64,000 nt of DNA, taken from assembly GCA_034007745.1 (NCBI GenBank), contig JAVEQI010000006.1:1-64000 (forward strand), in the 5' to 3' direction. Positions within the stretch are counted from its first letter, which is position 1; each line of letters starts with the position of its first letter. The position numbers and the translations under genes were made by a program. Of this stretch, positions 44,680 to 53,590 are shown piece by piece. This DNA comes from Desulforapulum sp034007745. Lineage in GTDB: Bacteria > Desulfobacterota > Desulfobacteria > Desulfobacterales > Desulfobacteraceae. The notes beneath the pieces are model-generated. The model saw only the letters and a list, made by a program, of their open reading frames with translations. It was not told the origin of the DNA and made no database searches.

Positions 44680-46158
44680 CTAATTCCCTAGATGGGGAGA
44701 CATATCTTCTCCCCGGGCAATGGTTGTGGGTCGTTTCAGGCCGGTCACAATTTTCTCGAGGTGCATGCCCCTGGAACCCTTGACCAGAATCCAGGCCTTC
44801 GAAGGAGTCTCTTTGAGAAGATCCGCCAGAATCTCCTCCCGGGTGCCGGCCATTATAGCCTCCCTGGACAACCCTCTTTCAACAGCCCCATGGATCACAT
44901 GACAGGCCATGGAACCATAGACGTAGAGTTTTGCTACTCCCGATTCTGCCGCAAGGACACCGATTCTACGGTGGAAACCTGGGGCCTGCTCTCCAAGTTC
45001 GAGCATGTCACCGAGAACGGCAATGGAGGGGTTTACGCCCGACGCCCGTTCAAGGGTTTCAAGGGCGGCGGTCACGGAACTTGGATTTGCGTTGTAGGCG
45101 TCGTCAATGATGGTGGTGTTGTTAAACCCCGGTACAACGTGCATGCGTCCTGGTTCCGGCTCAAATGCCTCAAGGCCCTTTTTGACAATTTCCATGGAAA
45201 TTCCGGCGGCAAGGGCTGCGCACGCTGCTGCAAGTGCATTGCTGACCATGAAAAGCCCCGGAGTGGGGAGAAGAAGGTCACACGCCCCCCAGGAGGGCGC
45301 CTCAAGGGTAAACCCAATGCCGCCGGTTCTGGGCTCTATCTGCCTGGCCTTGACACAATCCCCGGCTTCAGCTGCCGTGGAAAAACAGACAATCTCCCGG
45401 ATGGCATCGTTGGTCCTGGCGGCTGCCTCAAGGATCTCAAAATTTGAATCATCCAGGTTCAAAACTGCGCTCCCATGCCTTGCTATATGGGGCAAAAGCT
45501 CTGCCTTGGCCCTTGCAACACCTTCAACCGTTCCAAGTCCCTCAAGGTGACAGGCGGCGGTGTTTGTTATGACGCCGATGTCGGGAAGGGCAATAGAGGC
45601 AAGACGGTCAATCTCCCCCCCATGGTTCATGCCCATCTCCACCACGGCCCATTCATGGTCAAGGCTCAGCTTCAGGAGGGTCAAGGGAAGCCCGATCTCG
45701 TTGTTTAGGTTTCCCATGGTTGTGAGTGTGTTGAATCGTCGATGGAAAATCCCACCGGTCATCTTCCGGGTTGAGGTCTTTCCATTGGAGCCTGTGATGG
45801 CAACCACCTTAACACCCGCCCTTAACCGCTGGAACCTGGCAAGGTCACCCAGTGCAGTTAAGGTGTTGTCCACACGGAAGAAAACAACGTCAGGCCAGCT
45901 GCCTGAAATTTCCTGTTCATTTTGGACTGGAAAGTCCCTTTGAACGACAAAACCCTTGACGCCTCTTTCCGCAAGGTCAGGGATAAAGCTGTGTCCGTCA
46001 AATCGTTCTCCCCCTAGAGCCACAAACAGATCCCGGACATGGATGGACCGGGAATCGGTCGAGACCCCTTCAAAGGCGAAACCGCTGTCCTGATCTAACT
46101 GCTCAAGGCCCAGGGCCCGTGTGACCTCTTTTACCGTCCAGGGTATGGGCTTATTCAT
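44680..46158 (-). CDS. murF: UDP-MurNAc-tripeptide-D-Ala-D-Ala ligase MurF
   Basis: A 492-residue protein with VSTDSRSIHVRDLFVALGG at the front, ATP loop ITGSNGKTSTRKM, MGMNHGGEIDRLA, and DDAYNANPSSV. It adds D-Ala-D-Ala to the tripeptide. Overlap of ATGA with murE; mraY follows after three bases. Confidence 0.97.
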   Translation of the reverse strand: MNKPIPWTVKEVTRALGLEQLDQDSGFAFEGVSTDSRSIHVRDLFVALGGERFDGHSFIPDLAERGVKGFVVQRDFPVQNEQEISGSWPDVVFFRVDNTLTALGDLARFQRLRAGVKVVAITGSNGKTSTRKMTGGIFHRRFNTLTTMGNLNNEIGLPLTLLKLSLDHEWAVVEMGMNHGGEIDRLASIALPDIGVITNTAACHLEGLGTVEGVARAKAELLPHIARHGSAVLNLDDSNFEILEAAARTNDAIREIVCFSTAAEAGDCVKARQIEPRTGGIGFTLEAPSWGACDLLLPTPGLFMVSNALAAACAALAAGISMEIVKKGLEAFEPEPGRMHVVPGFNNTTIIDDAYNANPSSVTAALETLERASGVNPSIAVLGDMLELGEQAPGFHRRIGVLAAESGVAKLYVYGSMACHVIHGAVERGLSREAIMAGTREEILADLLKETPSKAWILVKGSRGMHLEKIVTGLKRPTTIARGEDMSPHLGN

Positions 46159-47723
46159 GACTCTTCTCCAGATTTGGACAAACGGGCAAGGGCTTCTAAC
46201 AGAACCTCTCTGTCATCGAAATGGATGGTGCCTGTCTTTAAAATCTGGTAGTTTTCATGGCCCTTGCCTGCCGCAACCAGGGTGTCCCCGGGGCTTGTGG
46301 CCAGCACTGCCCTTTCAAGGGCCTTGCGTCTGTCCGGTTCCACATGAAAGGCCTTTTCGACGTTCAAATCATCAGCTTCAAAGTTTAATCCAGGTTCCGG
46401 CCCAAGCTCGGCATGAAGATCTGTGTCTATCCCCTTTATCATATCCCTGATGATAGCCTGGGGATCCTCGCTCCTTGGATTGTCCGAGGTGATTATAACA
46501 AAATCACTCAAGGTTACGGCGATTTCGGCCATGATCGGGCGCTTTGAACTATCCCTGTCTCCGCCGCAGCCGACAACCGTTATGATTCTCTTCGGGGCAT
46601 GAGCCCTGAGGGCTTTAAGGATAGACTCAAGGGCATCAGGGGTATGGGCATAATCCACAAAAACATGACGGCCAAAGGCGGGCTCCACCCTCTCAAGGCG
46701 TCCGGGAACACCCCTGCATCCTTCAATTCCTGCAACAATGGCCAATGGATCGATACCGATGCTGTGGGCTGCCCCGGCGGCGGATAGGAGATTTTCCACA
46801 TTAAACGAACCTGTGAGGACCGAGGTAAAGGGGTATGGTTTTCCCTCGATTTTCAGAATCCCGATTGTGCCGGTTATACTTTGGGACAGATCTGCCGTGG
46901 AGATACCTGCGGAGGTGTTTTTTGCCGTGGTAACGACCCGGTAAGTTAAGGCATCACTTAAGGCCTGCCCCCTTGGATCATCTAAGTTGATCACAGCAGC
47001 GGCTGCGGACGCCTTGGGACCGCTGGTGAGGATCCGTGTGAAGAATCGCCGCTTGCAGGCAAAATAGCGGCCCATGGTTCTATGGTAGTCCAGGTGATCC
47101 TGGGTCAGGTTGGTGAACACCCCGACATCAAAGTAGCTGTTCTTCACCCGCTGAAGGTCGATACCGTGGGATGAGACCTCCATGATCACATGGGTGACAC
47201 CGGCAGATTTCATACGGGAGAGTATCTCCTGAAGATCGATGGATTCCGGGGTTGTCACACTGTTGTCATAGATCTTGCCCATATACCGGTAGTTCACCGT
47301 TCCAATAACCCCGACACTGTGGCCTGCCAGACTGAGAATGCTTTCAAGGATAAAGGCCGTGGTGGTCTTGCCGTTGGTTCCCGTAATCCCGATCATACAC
47401 AGGGACAGGGAAGGCTCGTCGTAAAAACGTGCGGCAATGGAGGCCATGGCCCTGCGAGTATCGGAGACCTCCACAATATTTTGCCTACCAGGAATCTGTT
47501 CCTGAGCAACAATGGCAGCTGCTCCCCTTTTAAATGCGTCGTTAATGTAGTCGTGACCGTCAGTCTTAAATCCCTTCACCGCAATAAAGAGCCCGCCCGG
47601 CCTTACATCCCTTGAGTCGTTATGGATGGAGGTAATTTCAGGGTCTGCCCCGGGATCAAACGCCGGAACAAGGCTTCGTCGCCAAAGCGGGGCACAATCT
47701 TTTAAAAGATAGGATAGTTTCAA
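46155..47723 (-). CDS. murE: UDP-MurNAc-dipeptide:meso-diaminopimelate ligase MurE
   Basis: A 522-residue protein. HNDSRDVRPGGLFIAVKGF, ITGTNGKTTTAF and NLTQDHLDYHRTM mark the family. The TSDNPRSEDP motif includes the DNPR box typical of enzymes that select meso-diaminopimelate over lysine, consistent with a Gram-negative wall. Confidence 0.97.
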   Translation of the reverse strand: MKLSYLLKDCAPLWRRSLVPAFDPGADPEITSIHNDSRDVRPGGLFIAVKGFKTDGHDYINDAFKRGAAAIVAQEQIPGRQNIVEVSDTRRAMASIAARFYDEPSLSLCMIGITGTNGKTTTAFILESILSLAGHSVGVIGTVNYRYMGKIYDNSVTTPESIDLQEILSRMKSAGVTHVIMEVSSHGIDLQRVKNSYFDVGVFTNLTQDHLDYHRTMGRYFACKRRFFTRILTSGPKASAAAAVINLDDPRGQALSDALTYRVVTTAKNTSAGISTADLSQSITGTIGILKIEGKPYPFTSVLTGSFNVENLLSAAGAAHSIGIDPLAIVAGIEGCRGVPGRLERVEPAFGRHVFVDYAHTPDALESILKALRAHAPKRIITVVGCGGDRDSSKRPIMAEIAVTLSDFVIITSDNPRSEDPQAIIRDMIKGIDTDLHAELGPEPGLNFEADDLNVEKAFHVEPDRRKALERAVLATSPGDTLVAAGKGHENYQILKTGTIHFDDREVLLEALARLSKSGEES

Positions 47724-47726
47724 CGG

Positions 47727-49472
47727 TTACACTCCATCTGTCACCCCGGCAAGCACCTGGTCGGTTACAGGATCAGGACCAACATCCGGGGGAATGTTAA
47801 GGTAATGAAAGGATTCGGCAACAATGTTCTTAAAGGCCGGTGCCGCTACAACACCGCCATAGTGACTCCCCCGGGGTTCATCAACCACGACCACAACGGC
47901 AAGTTCGGGCTTGTTTTCCGGTGCAAACCCTGCAAAAACAGCTGTAAATTTATTTTTGGAGTACCCTTTGCCGTCCTCTGACACCTTCTGGGCCGTGCCG
48001 GTCTTGCCGCACACGGAATACCCCGGGATTGCGGCATTGAATCCCGTGCCTTCCCTGGTGACCACGGAACGCATCATCTGCCGGACTTTCTTTGCCGTGG
48101 ATGGGGAGATCACCTGACGAACCCTCTGGGGTTCAAAGGTCTGATCTGTTTCACCGGTGTTGAAAAGGGTCTTTTTAACGAGAAAAGGACGCATGAGAAC
48201 CCCGTCGTTTGCAATGGCTGAAAAGGCTGCGGCAAGCTGGACCGCCGAAACGGACATGCCCTGACCAAAGGATATGGCGGCGGTATCAATGGCCTTCCAT
48301 CTCCGAAAGGGTGATAAAGTACCAGCTGTTTCACCCGGCGAACATATCTCTGTCCGGCTGCCGAACCCGAATCCGGTCAAAGCCTCGTAGAGTCCCTGTT
48401 GACCGGTTATTTGAGAAATTTTAACTGCACCTATATTGCTGGAATATTTGATAATCTCCCCCAGGGTCAGCCACCCATAATCATGGGTATCATGGACCGT
48501 GTAAGAACCGACCCTGTATTTGCCGTTCTCACAGAAAAAAATAGACGTTGGAGTGCAATACCCCTTTTCCATGGCAGCTGCAGCCAGAAACACCTTCATA
48601 ACCGAGCCCGGTTCAAAGGGATCTGTCACGGTCCGGTTCCTCCAGAGCTCCCGGGGAAACGCAGAAAAGGCATTGGGATTGAATTCAGGATAAAGAGCCA
48701 TGGAAAGAATCTCGCCGGTTCCAGGCCGCATGACAACGGCCATTGCAGATTTAGCCTTGAACTTTACCACGGCATCCTTAATGGCAGCCTCAGAAATGTA
48801 CTGAATGGTTCTGTCTATGGTTAGAACCAGGCCGCCGCCGCTGAGGGTCTCGCTTACATTGTTTTTTCCATCGAGCCTTCTGCCTGCCGCATCCTTGGTG
48901 ATGGTGACACTGCCCAGTTTACCCTTGAGAACATCATCATACTCATACTCAAGCCCTTCAAGCCCCTTTGAATCAGACCCTGTAAATCCGATAACCTGGG
49001 CCGCAAGAGTCCTGTTGGGATAAAAGCGAACCACGTCTTTTTCAAAGGATAGTCCCCGGATTTTAAGGGTCTTGAGTGCATCTGCCTCTGACGGTGAGAT
49101 CTTGCGCTTGATCCATACAAAATTTTTATCCAGGGGAACTTTTTTCTCAAGCTTCACCGGATCAACTCCCAGAACGGCTGCAACGGACCGCAAATCCTTT
49201 GCCGGATTTTCAAGATGCCTCGGGAATACAGCTAGGGAAAGCGCATCAATGGTCGTACCTAACCGTTTGAGATTTCGATCCAGAATTTCTCCTCTCTTAC
49301 CCTGGATCTTAAGTGTGCCTGTATACTCCCTTTCAGCTCTTCTTGCAAGATCATCGCTGTCAAAGATTTGAATTTTAACGGCATTTGCCCCAAGAACAAC
49401 CATGAGCGAAAAAAAGAACAATTCGACTATAACTATTCGAACTCCTATTCCTCTGTTTTTCTCTTTGCCCAT
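47727..49472 (-). CDS. ftsI: Septal transpeptidase FtsI (PBP3)
   Basis: A 581-residue class B penicillin-binding protein with one N-terminal membrane helix (VIVELFFFSLMVVLGANAV). The active-site motifs are EPGSVMKVF (SxxK), KYSSNIG (SxN) and CGKTGTAQ (KTG). It cross-links septal wall with FtsW. There is no PASTA domain. The start ATG overlies a short gap of 147 bp with heptamer repeats before ftsL. Confidence 0.96.
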   Translation of the reverse strand: MGKEKNRGIGVRIVIVELFFFSLMVVLGANAVKIQIFDSDDLARRAEREYTGTLKIQGKRGEILDRNLKRLGTTIDALSLAVFPRHLENPAKDLRSVAAVLGVDPVKLEKKVPLDKNFVWIKRKISPSEADALKTLKIRGLSFEKDVVRFYPNRTLAAQVIGFTGSDSKGLEGLEYEYDDVLKGKLGSVTITKDAAGRRLDGKNNVSETLSGGGLVLTIDRTIQYISEAAIKDAVVKFKAKSAMAVVMRPGTGEILSMALYPEFNPNAFSAFPRELWRNRTVTDPFEPGSVMKVFLAAAAMEKGYCTPTSIFFCENGKYRVGSYTVHDTHDYGWLTLGEIIKYSSNIGAVKISQITGQQGLYEALTGFGFGSRTEICSPGETAGTLSPFRRWKAIDTAAISFGQGMSVSAVQLAAAFSAIANDGVLMRPFLVKKTLFNTGETDQTFEPQRVRQVISPSTAKKVRQMMRSVVTREGTGFNAAIPGYSVCGKTGTAQKVSEDGKGYSKNKFTAVFAGFAPENKPELAVVVVVDEPRGSHYGGVVAAPAFKNIVAESFHYLNIPPDVGPDPVTDQVLAGVTDGV

Positions 49473-49484
49473 GGACGTCCTTTT

Positions 49485-49619
49485 TAGCTATTAGCTGTTA
49501 GCTGTTAGCTTTTCAAAAGCCATTACTGTTGTTGCTGATCGTCATTCAAAAACTGTTGTTTGTTTTAAAAACTATTATTAGCTCATAGCTGCTGTTCTTG
49601 CTTTTGCTAACAGCTAATA
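49485..49619. repeat. Heptamer repeats between ftsI and ftsL
   Basis: TTAGCTATTAGCTGTTAGC (49486-49512 region) and, 60 bp on, TTAGCTCATAGCTGC and GCTAACAGCTAAT. The last unit borders the ftsL stop. The gap interrupts an otherwise tightly packed cluster. Confidence 0.85.
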
Positions 49620-49934
49620 TCAATCCATGTAAACGACCTGCCCCTGGTCGGGCATTTCAAGGTTAAGTCTGCTTCTTGCTATTTTTGCTATTCTTTCGGG
49701 TGCACCCAGGCGATCAAGCTCAATGACCAACTCCCGCTGGTAGGTTTGTGCACTCTTTTGAGCCTCCTGGGCCAGAAAAATCTGGTATCGGTTGCGCGTG
49801 CAGTCAACCCTGACAGCTGTGTATATAAAAAGTTCACATATCAAGAGCACAACAAGGACCAGCCAGCGGCCTGGAACTTTTTTTATCTCCTTTTTTATGA
49901 TGTTTTTTTTCACCCTGCCTGGAAACTCAACCAT
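49620..49934 (-). CDS. ftsL: Cell division protein FtsL
   Basis: A 104-residue protein with one helix (WLVLVVLLICELFIYTAV), then a coiled-coil region (QEAQKSAQTYQRELVIELDR) and the short conserved end LNLEMPDQGQVVYMD. Sequence identity in this family is low; position between rsmH and ftsI supports the assignment. With FtsB and FtsQ it controls FtsWI. Confidence 0.85.
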   Translation of the reverse strand: MVEFPGRVKKNIIKKEIKKVPGRWLVLVVLLICELFIYTAVRVDCTRNRYQIFLAQEAQKSAQTYQRELVIELDRLGAPERIAKIARSRLNLEMPDQGQVVYMD

Positions 49935-49937
49935 GGT

Positions 49938-50876
49938 TCACATCCTCTGTGCACACCTCAACCTTGCGCTCCTTGCCATAGGGTTTGCCTTAATCTCCTC
50001 GGGACTAGGCATAACCGGCTTCTTTGATGCGGATTTCAGACTGGGGGTAAACCCGCACACACACCTTGGAAAATCCCTAGGACAGGTGCATCCCTGCTCA
50101 AGGGCTCTGAAACGCTGTTTCACTATCCTGTCTTCTAGGGAATGAAAGGATATGACACAGATCCTCCCCCCTGGATTTAAGATACCCGGCAACGCTTCCA
50201 TCAGGCGTTCAAGCTGTTCAAGCTCCTGGTTCACGCCGATCCTCAAGGCCTGGAACACCCTGGTTGCCGGATGAATCTTCTGCTTGTGGACTATCTTTGC
50301 AGGAAGGGCAGCTCTCACAATGTCGGCAAGTTCTTTGTTTCTGGTTATGGGGGTTCGCTCCCTGTACTGAACGATGGCCCTGGCGATCCTTCTTGACATT
50401 CTCTCCTCACCATACTTGAAAAAAAAATCTGCAAGGGCACCTTGGTCTAGCTTATTCACAAGATCTGCAGCCGTTGTTTCTGTGCGCATGTCCATGCGCA
50501 TATCCAGGGGTTCATCACCCAGAAAACTGAACCCCCTCTGCCCCCTCCTAAGCTGGTGAAGGGAAAGCCCAAGGTCCAGCAGAATACCATCCACCCCATC
50601 TATTCCAAGGGAATCGAGAATGACCGGAAGGTTCGAAAAATTGTCATGAACGATCGTTACGCTGGCGGAATTACCCGCAAATACCCGACGGGCGTTTTCA
50701 ATGGCATCCAGATCCTGGTCGATTCCAATGAGCCGTCCCTGGGGCAGCACAGCCCCAAGACTTGTCACGGCATGACCTGCCCCCCCAAGGGTACAATCCA
50801 CACAGGTTTCACCCGCCTTGAGCGCCAGACAATCTTGAACCTCAAGGGGCATGACGGATCTATGTTCAAATTCCAA
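49938..50876 (-). CDS. rsmH: 16S rRNA (cytosine-1402-N4) methyltransferase RsmH
   Basis: A 312-residue protein. VDCTLGGAGHA is the S-adenosylmethionine loop; GILLDLGLSLHQLRRGQRGF, LDMRMD, and ISFHSLEDRIVKQRFR are characteristic. It methylates C1402 in the ribosomal decoding centre. The C-terminal Cys-rich CTCPRDFPRCVCG is usual in this clade. Confidence 0.96.
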   Translation of the reverse strand: MEFEHRSVMPLEVQDCLALKAGETCVDCTLGGAGHAVTSLGAVLPQGRLIGIDQDLDAIENARRVFAGNSASVTIVHDNFSNLPVILDSLGIDGVDGILLDLGLSLHQLRRGQRGFSFLGDEPLDMRMDMRTETTAADLVNKLDQGALADFFFKYGEERMSRRIARAIVQYRERTPITRNKELADIVRAALPAKIVHKQKIHPATRVFQALRIGVNQELEQLERLMEALPGILNPGGRICVISFHSLEDRIVKQRFRALEQGCTCPRDFPRCVCGFTPSLKSASKKPVMPSPEEIKANPMARSARLRCAQRM

Positions 50877-50903
50877 TATCTAAAGCCCCTTTTAGAATTT
50901 GTT

Positions 50904-51344
50904 TTAAAGACCAAGGGATGCTATTCCCACTCTTACCTCTTCTTTTTCCAACTCCTGCTCCATCTGTTCGTTTTCCATTGCCCATAGATCCCTGGACCAG
51001 ATTTCAAAATGGTCCAGAATTCCCACAAGGACAATATCCTTTTCAAGCCCTGCATAGGTCCTGAGGCTTGGAGGAATCAGTATACGGCCCTGTTTGTCAC
51101 AGTAACATTCACAAGCATTTCCAAGAAAAAAACGTTTGAAGCGCCGCATGTGCTCGCTCTTGGCCGACATGATTTTTCTTTCAATGACCTGCCACTCGTT
51201 AAAGGTGTAGGCGTACAGGGTTTTGTCCAGATTTGAAACCACCACACCATCCCCACCACCTGCCCGTATGTCATCCCGGAACCTTGCCGGAATGATTATT
51301 CTTCCCTTGGGATCGATGGTATGAAAAGAGCTTCCTCTGAACAT
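50904..51344 (-). CDS. mraZ: Transcriptional regulator MraZ
   Basis: A 146-residue protein with two AbrB-like halves, each with the DxxGR motif: DPKGRIIIPARFR and DKQGRILIPPSLR. MraZ rings bind direct repeats before the dcw operon and repress it. It is the first gene of the cluster; two GTGGA repeats lie just before it. About 30 extra C-terminal residues are acidic. Confidence 0.95.
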   Translation of the reverse strand: MFRGSSFHTIDPKGRIIIPARFRDDIRAGGGDGVVVSNLDKTLYAYTFNEWQVIERKIMSAKSEHMRRFKRFFLGNACECYCDKQGRILIPPSLRTYAGLEKDIVLVGILDHFEIWSRDLWAMENEQMEQELEKEEVRVGIASLGL

Positions 51345-51384
51345 TTAGCAGTGTTCCTGTATATTGGACTTTTTTAAACCTACA

Positions 51385-51439
51385 TCCACATTACTCCACA
51401 TTTAAGCCATAACATTACGAAAACTAAAACTTCTGTCAA
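51385..51439 (-). promoter_or_regulatory. mraZ promoter with MraZ-box-like repeats
   Basis: On the minus strand, TTGACA (51439-51434), a 16-bp gap and TAATGT (51417-51412) make a sigma-70-type promoter. Just downstream GTGGA occurs twice, ten bases apart (51399-51395 and 51389-51385). MraZ is known to bind direct repeats of TGGG/GTGG type with five-base gaps, so autoregulation is likely. Confidence 0.65.
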
Positions 51440-51491
51440 GACAAAAAAAATATTTATACCAAAGGCCCTGCAAAACCAACATTTATTTTTT

Positions 51492-51506
51492 GTGGATGAA
51501 AGTGGA
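51492..51506 (+). promoter_or_regulatory. Second pair of GTGGA repeats, opposite orientation
   Basis: GTGGATGAAAGTGGA has the same ten-base period as the pair near mraZ but lies on the plus strand about 100 bp away. It could be a second MraZ-binding site. The remainder of the 348-bp gap (51345-51692) is AT-rich and shows no gene. Confidence 0.4.
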
Positions 51507-51692
51507 TGTCAATTTCAAACACGGGTATTTTCTTAGGTTCACAACTTCAGGAAATTCGCAAAATGTCACATACATATCAAAATTAAAATTAAAAATACTG
51601 ACACAAGGATTTATTATAGACGTGATAAAATGGATGTGCTACCCCATCCCACGTGTGTTTTTTAAAGGACTAAAAGGGATAGGAGCAGATGC

Positions 51693-51915
51693 GTGGAAGA
51701 GCTTGATAAAAAATATGGGTTCTGGACTGCAACGGCCATGGTTGTGGGTATCGTCATTGATTCTGGTGTGTTCTTCAAGGCAGATGACGTCCTCAAGGCT
51801 TCGGGGGGCCGTACAAAAAGATATATTTATCCCCTTTCTGATCATTACCCTCATCATCTGCCTTATGGGTCATTATTGCATGAACCCCTTATCTGGAAAG
51901 GCCGGCACCCTTTAA
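51693..51915 (+). pseudogene. Amino-acid permease (APC family) pseudogene with internal deletion
   Basis: GTG 51693 follows AGGAG. About 40 codons match the N-terminal helix (KKYGFWTATAMVVGIVIDSG, then VFFKADDVLKASGG). The sequence then shifts frame to LIITLIICLMGHYCMNPLSG, which looks like a C-terminal helix, with stop at 51915. A normal permease has over 430 residues, so nearly all of the gene is missing. In the first helix an Asp replaces the usual Gly of IGSG. Confidence 0.8.
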
Positions 51916-51935
51916 ATCCTGTTGATTGCCTAGAG

Positions 51936-51963
51936 CTCCCATGTCCTCACGGGCACAACGAAC
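51936..51963 (-). repeat. Dispersed hairpin repeat copy C
   Basis: On the minus strand GTTCGTTGTGCCCGTGAGGA followed by CATGGGAGC; it is close to copies A and B and follows the permease remnant. Confidence 0.8.
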
Positions 51964-52021
51964 GCTGAAAAAAAGTTGCTGTTAGCACTCAATACCCGGC
52001 ACCTTCTTTTTCATACAAAAT

Positions 52022-52363
52022 TCATTGCAGGCCCCATTGAGCCACCTGAAAAACCACCATGCTCACCACTATGGTAAGCAGCAGGTTTTTAGACACCCAT
52101 CCAACGCCACAGGCCGCAAGGGCACCGATGAGATAGGGATTGCTCAGCTTTAGGTTAAGGGTTTGCCCTTCGGGCATGAGCACACTTGGAACAATGATTG
52201 CGGTAAGCACCACGGGGGGGACATACCTCAACCCCCTCTCAAAGAGATCCGGGAATCTAAAACGCCCGGATATGGGAAACATGATATAGCGTATGGCAAA
52301 GGTGACTAGGGCCATCCCCGCCACCATATATACCTCATAAAGATTGATACCCATATCAAACAT
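52022..52363 (-). CDS. azlD: AzlD-type branched-chain amino acid exporter subunit
   Basis: A 113-residue protein with four hydrophobic segments. AGMALVTFAIRYIMFPISG and RYVPPVVLTAIIVPSVL are typical AzlD features. AzlD forms a membrane complex with AzlC, whose gene is nine bases upstream on the same strand. Export of branched-chain amino acids is the known role for relatives. Confidence 0.9.
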   Translation of the reverse strand: MFDMGINLYEVYMVAGMALVTFAIRYIMFPISGRFRFPDLFERGLRYVPPVVLTAIIVPSVLMPEGQTLNLKLSNPYLIGALAACGVGWVSKNLLLTIVVSMVVFQVAQWGLQ

Positions 52364-52371
52364 CCCCTGAC

Positions 52372-53121
52372 CTAATTTTTAGCCGTTTTTTGTTTTTTTG
52401 AAAGGACCCGTTCACAGAGAAGACCCACGGCAACACCGGCAACGGCCGCCACCATCAACCCCAGTTTATGGGGAAGCCCCGCTGACAAAATTGATACAAC
52501 TCCCGCGGTGACAACCGAGGCCCACATGGGTTTTGAGACAAGGTAGGGAAGGACTATCCCGATAAATGTCGCAGGCATTGCAAAATCAAGCCCCCACTCG
52601 GATATTTCAGGAAATGCCCTGCCCGCTGTAAGACCTAGAAGGGTGCAGAGATTCCAGCTTAAGTACATGAAAACCATTGACCCGAGGTTATAGTAGTGAT
52701 TGCCCGGAGAACCTGCCATCCGGGTGTAGCGGTTTACAGCCACGGCAAAGGTCTCGTCGGTCAGACCAAACGAGAGCACCACCTTCCACGCCCGGCTTAA
52801 ACCTTTATAAAAGGGAACCATGGTGGCGCCATAGAGCAGATGACGCAGGTTGACCACAAAGGTGGTCAAAACAATCATTGGCCAGGCCGTGCCTACTGCC
52901 ACCAGGCCTACACATACAAACTGTGAAGATCCTGCAAATACAAATATGGACAGACCCATGGTGGCGGCAAAGGAAATTCCTGCCGTTGCCGCAAGGGTGC
53001 CGAAGATGATGCCAAAGGGAATGGCCCCGACAATCAGGGGAAAGGTGTCCTTTGCCCCTTCCAGGAACAGGACTGATCTGCGGACCGGAAAAATGGTATC
53101 TATGGTATCAGGCTGGTTCAT
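52372..53121 (-). CDS. azlC: AzlC family branched-chain amino acid exporter subunit
   Basis: A 249-residue membrane protein. FPLIVGAIPFGIIFGTLA, VFAGSSQFVCVGL and NLRHLLYGATMVPF are AzlC signatures. It forms a two-gene unit with azlD. There are six or more helices. The C-terminal tail is lysine-rich. Confidence 0.92.
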   Translation of the reverse strand: MNQPDTIDTIFPVRRSVLFLEGAKDTFPLIVGAIPFGIIFGTLAATAGISFAATMGLSIFVFAGSSQFVCVGLVAVGTAWPMIVLTTFVVNLRHLLYGATMVPFYKGLSRAWKVVLSFGLTDETFAVAVNRYTRMAGSPGNHYYNLGSMVFMYLSWNLCTLLGLTAGRAFPEISEWGLDFAMPATFIGIVLPYLVSKPMWASVVTAGVVSILSAGLPHKLGLMVAAVAGVAVGLLCERVLSKKQKTAKN

Positions 53122-53162
53122 TAATTTTTATAATCCTGCAAAAGGGGTTACAGATAAAACGG

Positions 53163-53498
53163 CTATTTCCAGGAGTCATAAAAATCAGCATTAAACCCGA
53201 CGACAAAGTTATCCTTTGTCCGAAAGGCCGGGGCCCTTAAATTGCCCGAAGGCCCCATGGCCTGTTTTAAAATCTTTTCTTTATCATCCAGAGTGGGATT
53301 CCAGGTCTGCACTTTTTTCCCCTTTGCAGTTACAAGGACAGTAGCATGCTGAATCATCTCCCATGCAGCAGCCCCGTCAAATCGCTCTTTTCGAGCGTCC
53401 ACAACATTCTTTATTGTCACATTTTTTGCAGCAAGAGCCTCCTGTGCTTTTTTGCACGAGGTTCAGCCCTTACGAATATATGCCCACACTATTTCCAT
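53163..53498 (-). CDS. Probable selenoprotein, ArsC/Spx-like thioredoxin-fold protein with a U-x-x-C site
   Basis: An ATG at 53498 follows AGGAGGGTTCG. The frame reads MEIVWAYIRKG, then an in-frame TGA (codon 12, 53465-53463), then TSCKKAQEALAAKN and on without interruption to the stop at 53163 (111 residues). Position 12 is where the redox-active cysteine of a CxxC thioredoxin-fold protein lies, so TGA as selenocysteine gives U-T-S-C. The rest matches the ArsC/Spx-like pattern: helix, then MGPSGNLRAPAFRTKDNFVVGF. The downstream part alone has no ribosome-binding site. A small hairpin follows the TGA, but its fit to a bacterial SECIS is unproven. A nonsense mutation of TGC/TGT is the alternative. 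Confidence 0.75.
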
Positions 53499-53590
53499 CG
53501 AACCCTCCTGAACAATCTGTTCTTTTTATCATGTTTAATCTTCGGTCCTAAGCCAGCCCGTGAGCTGTCGAAATGACCACGCCTTTTCGG

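Noticed and set aside
53439..53462. Hairpin CCTC-GTGC / GCAC-AG-GAGG right after the TGA as the SECIS of the selenoprotein
   Set aside because: It can pair, but the loop is all A and it lies very close to the TGA, unlike the usual bacterial SECIS; I leave the SECIS open.
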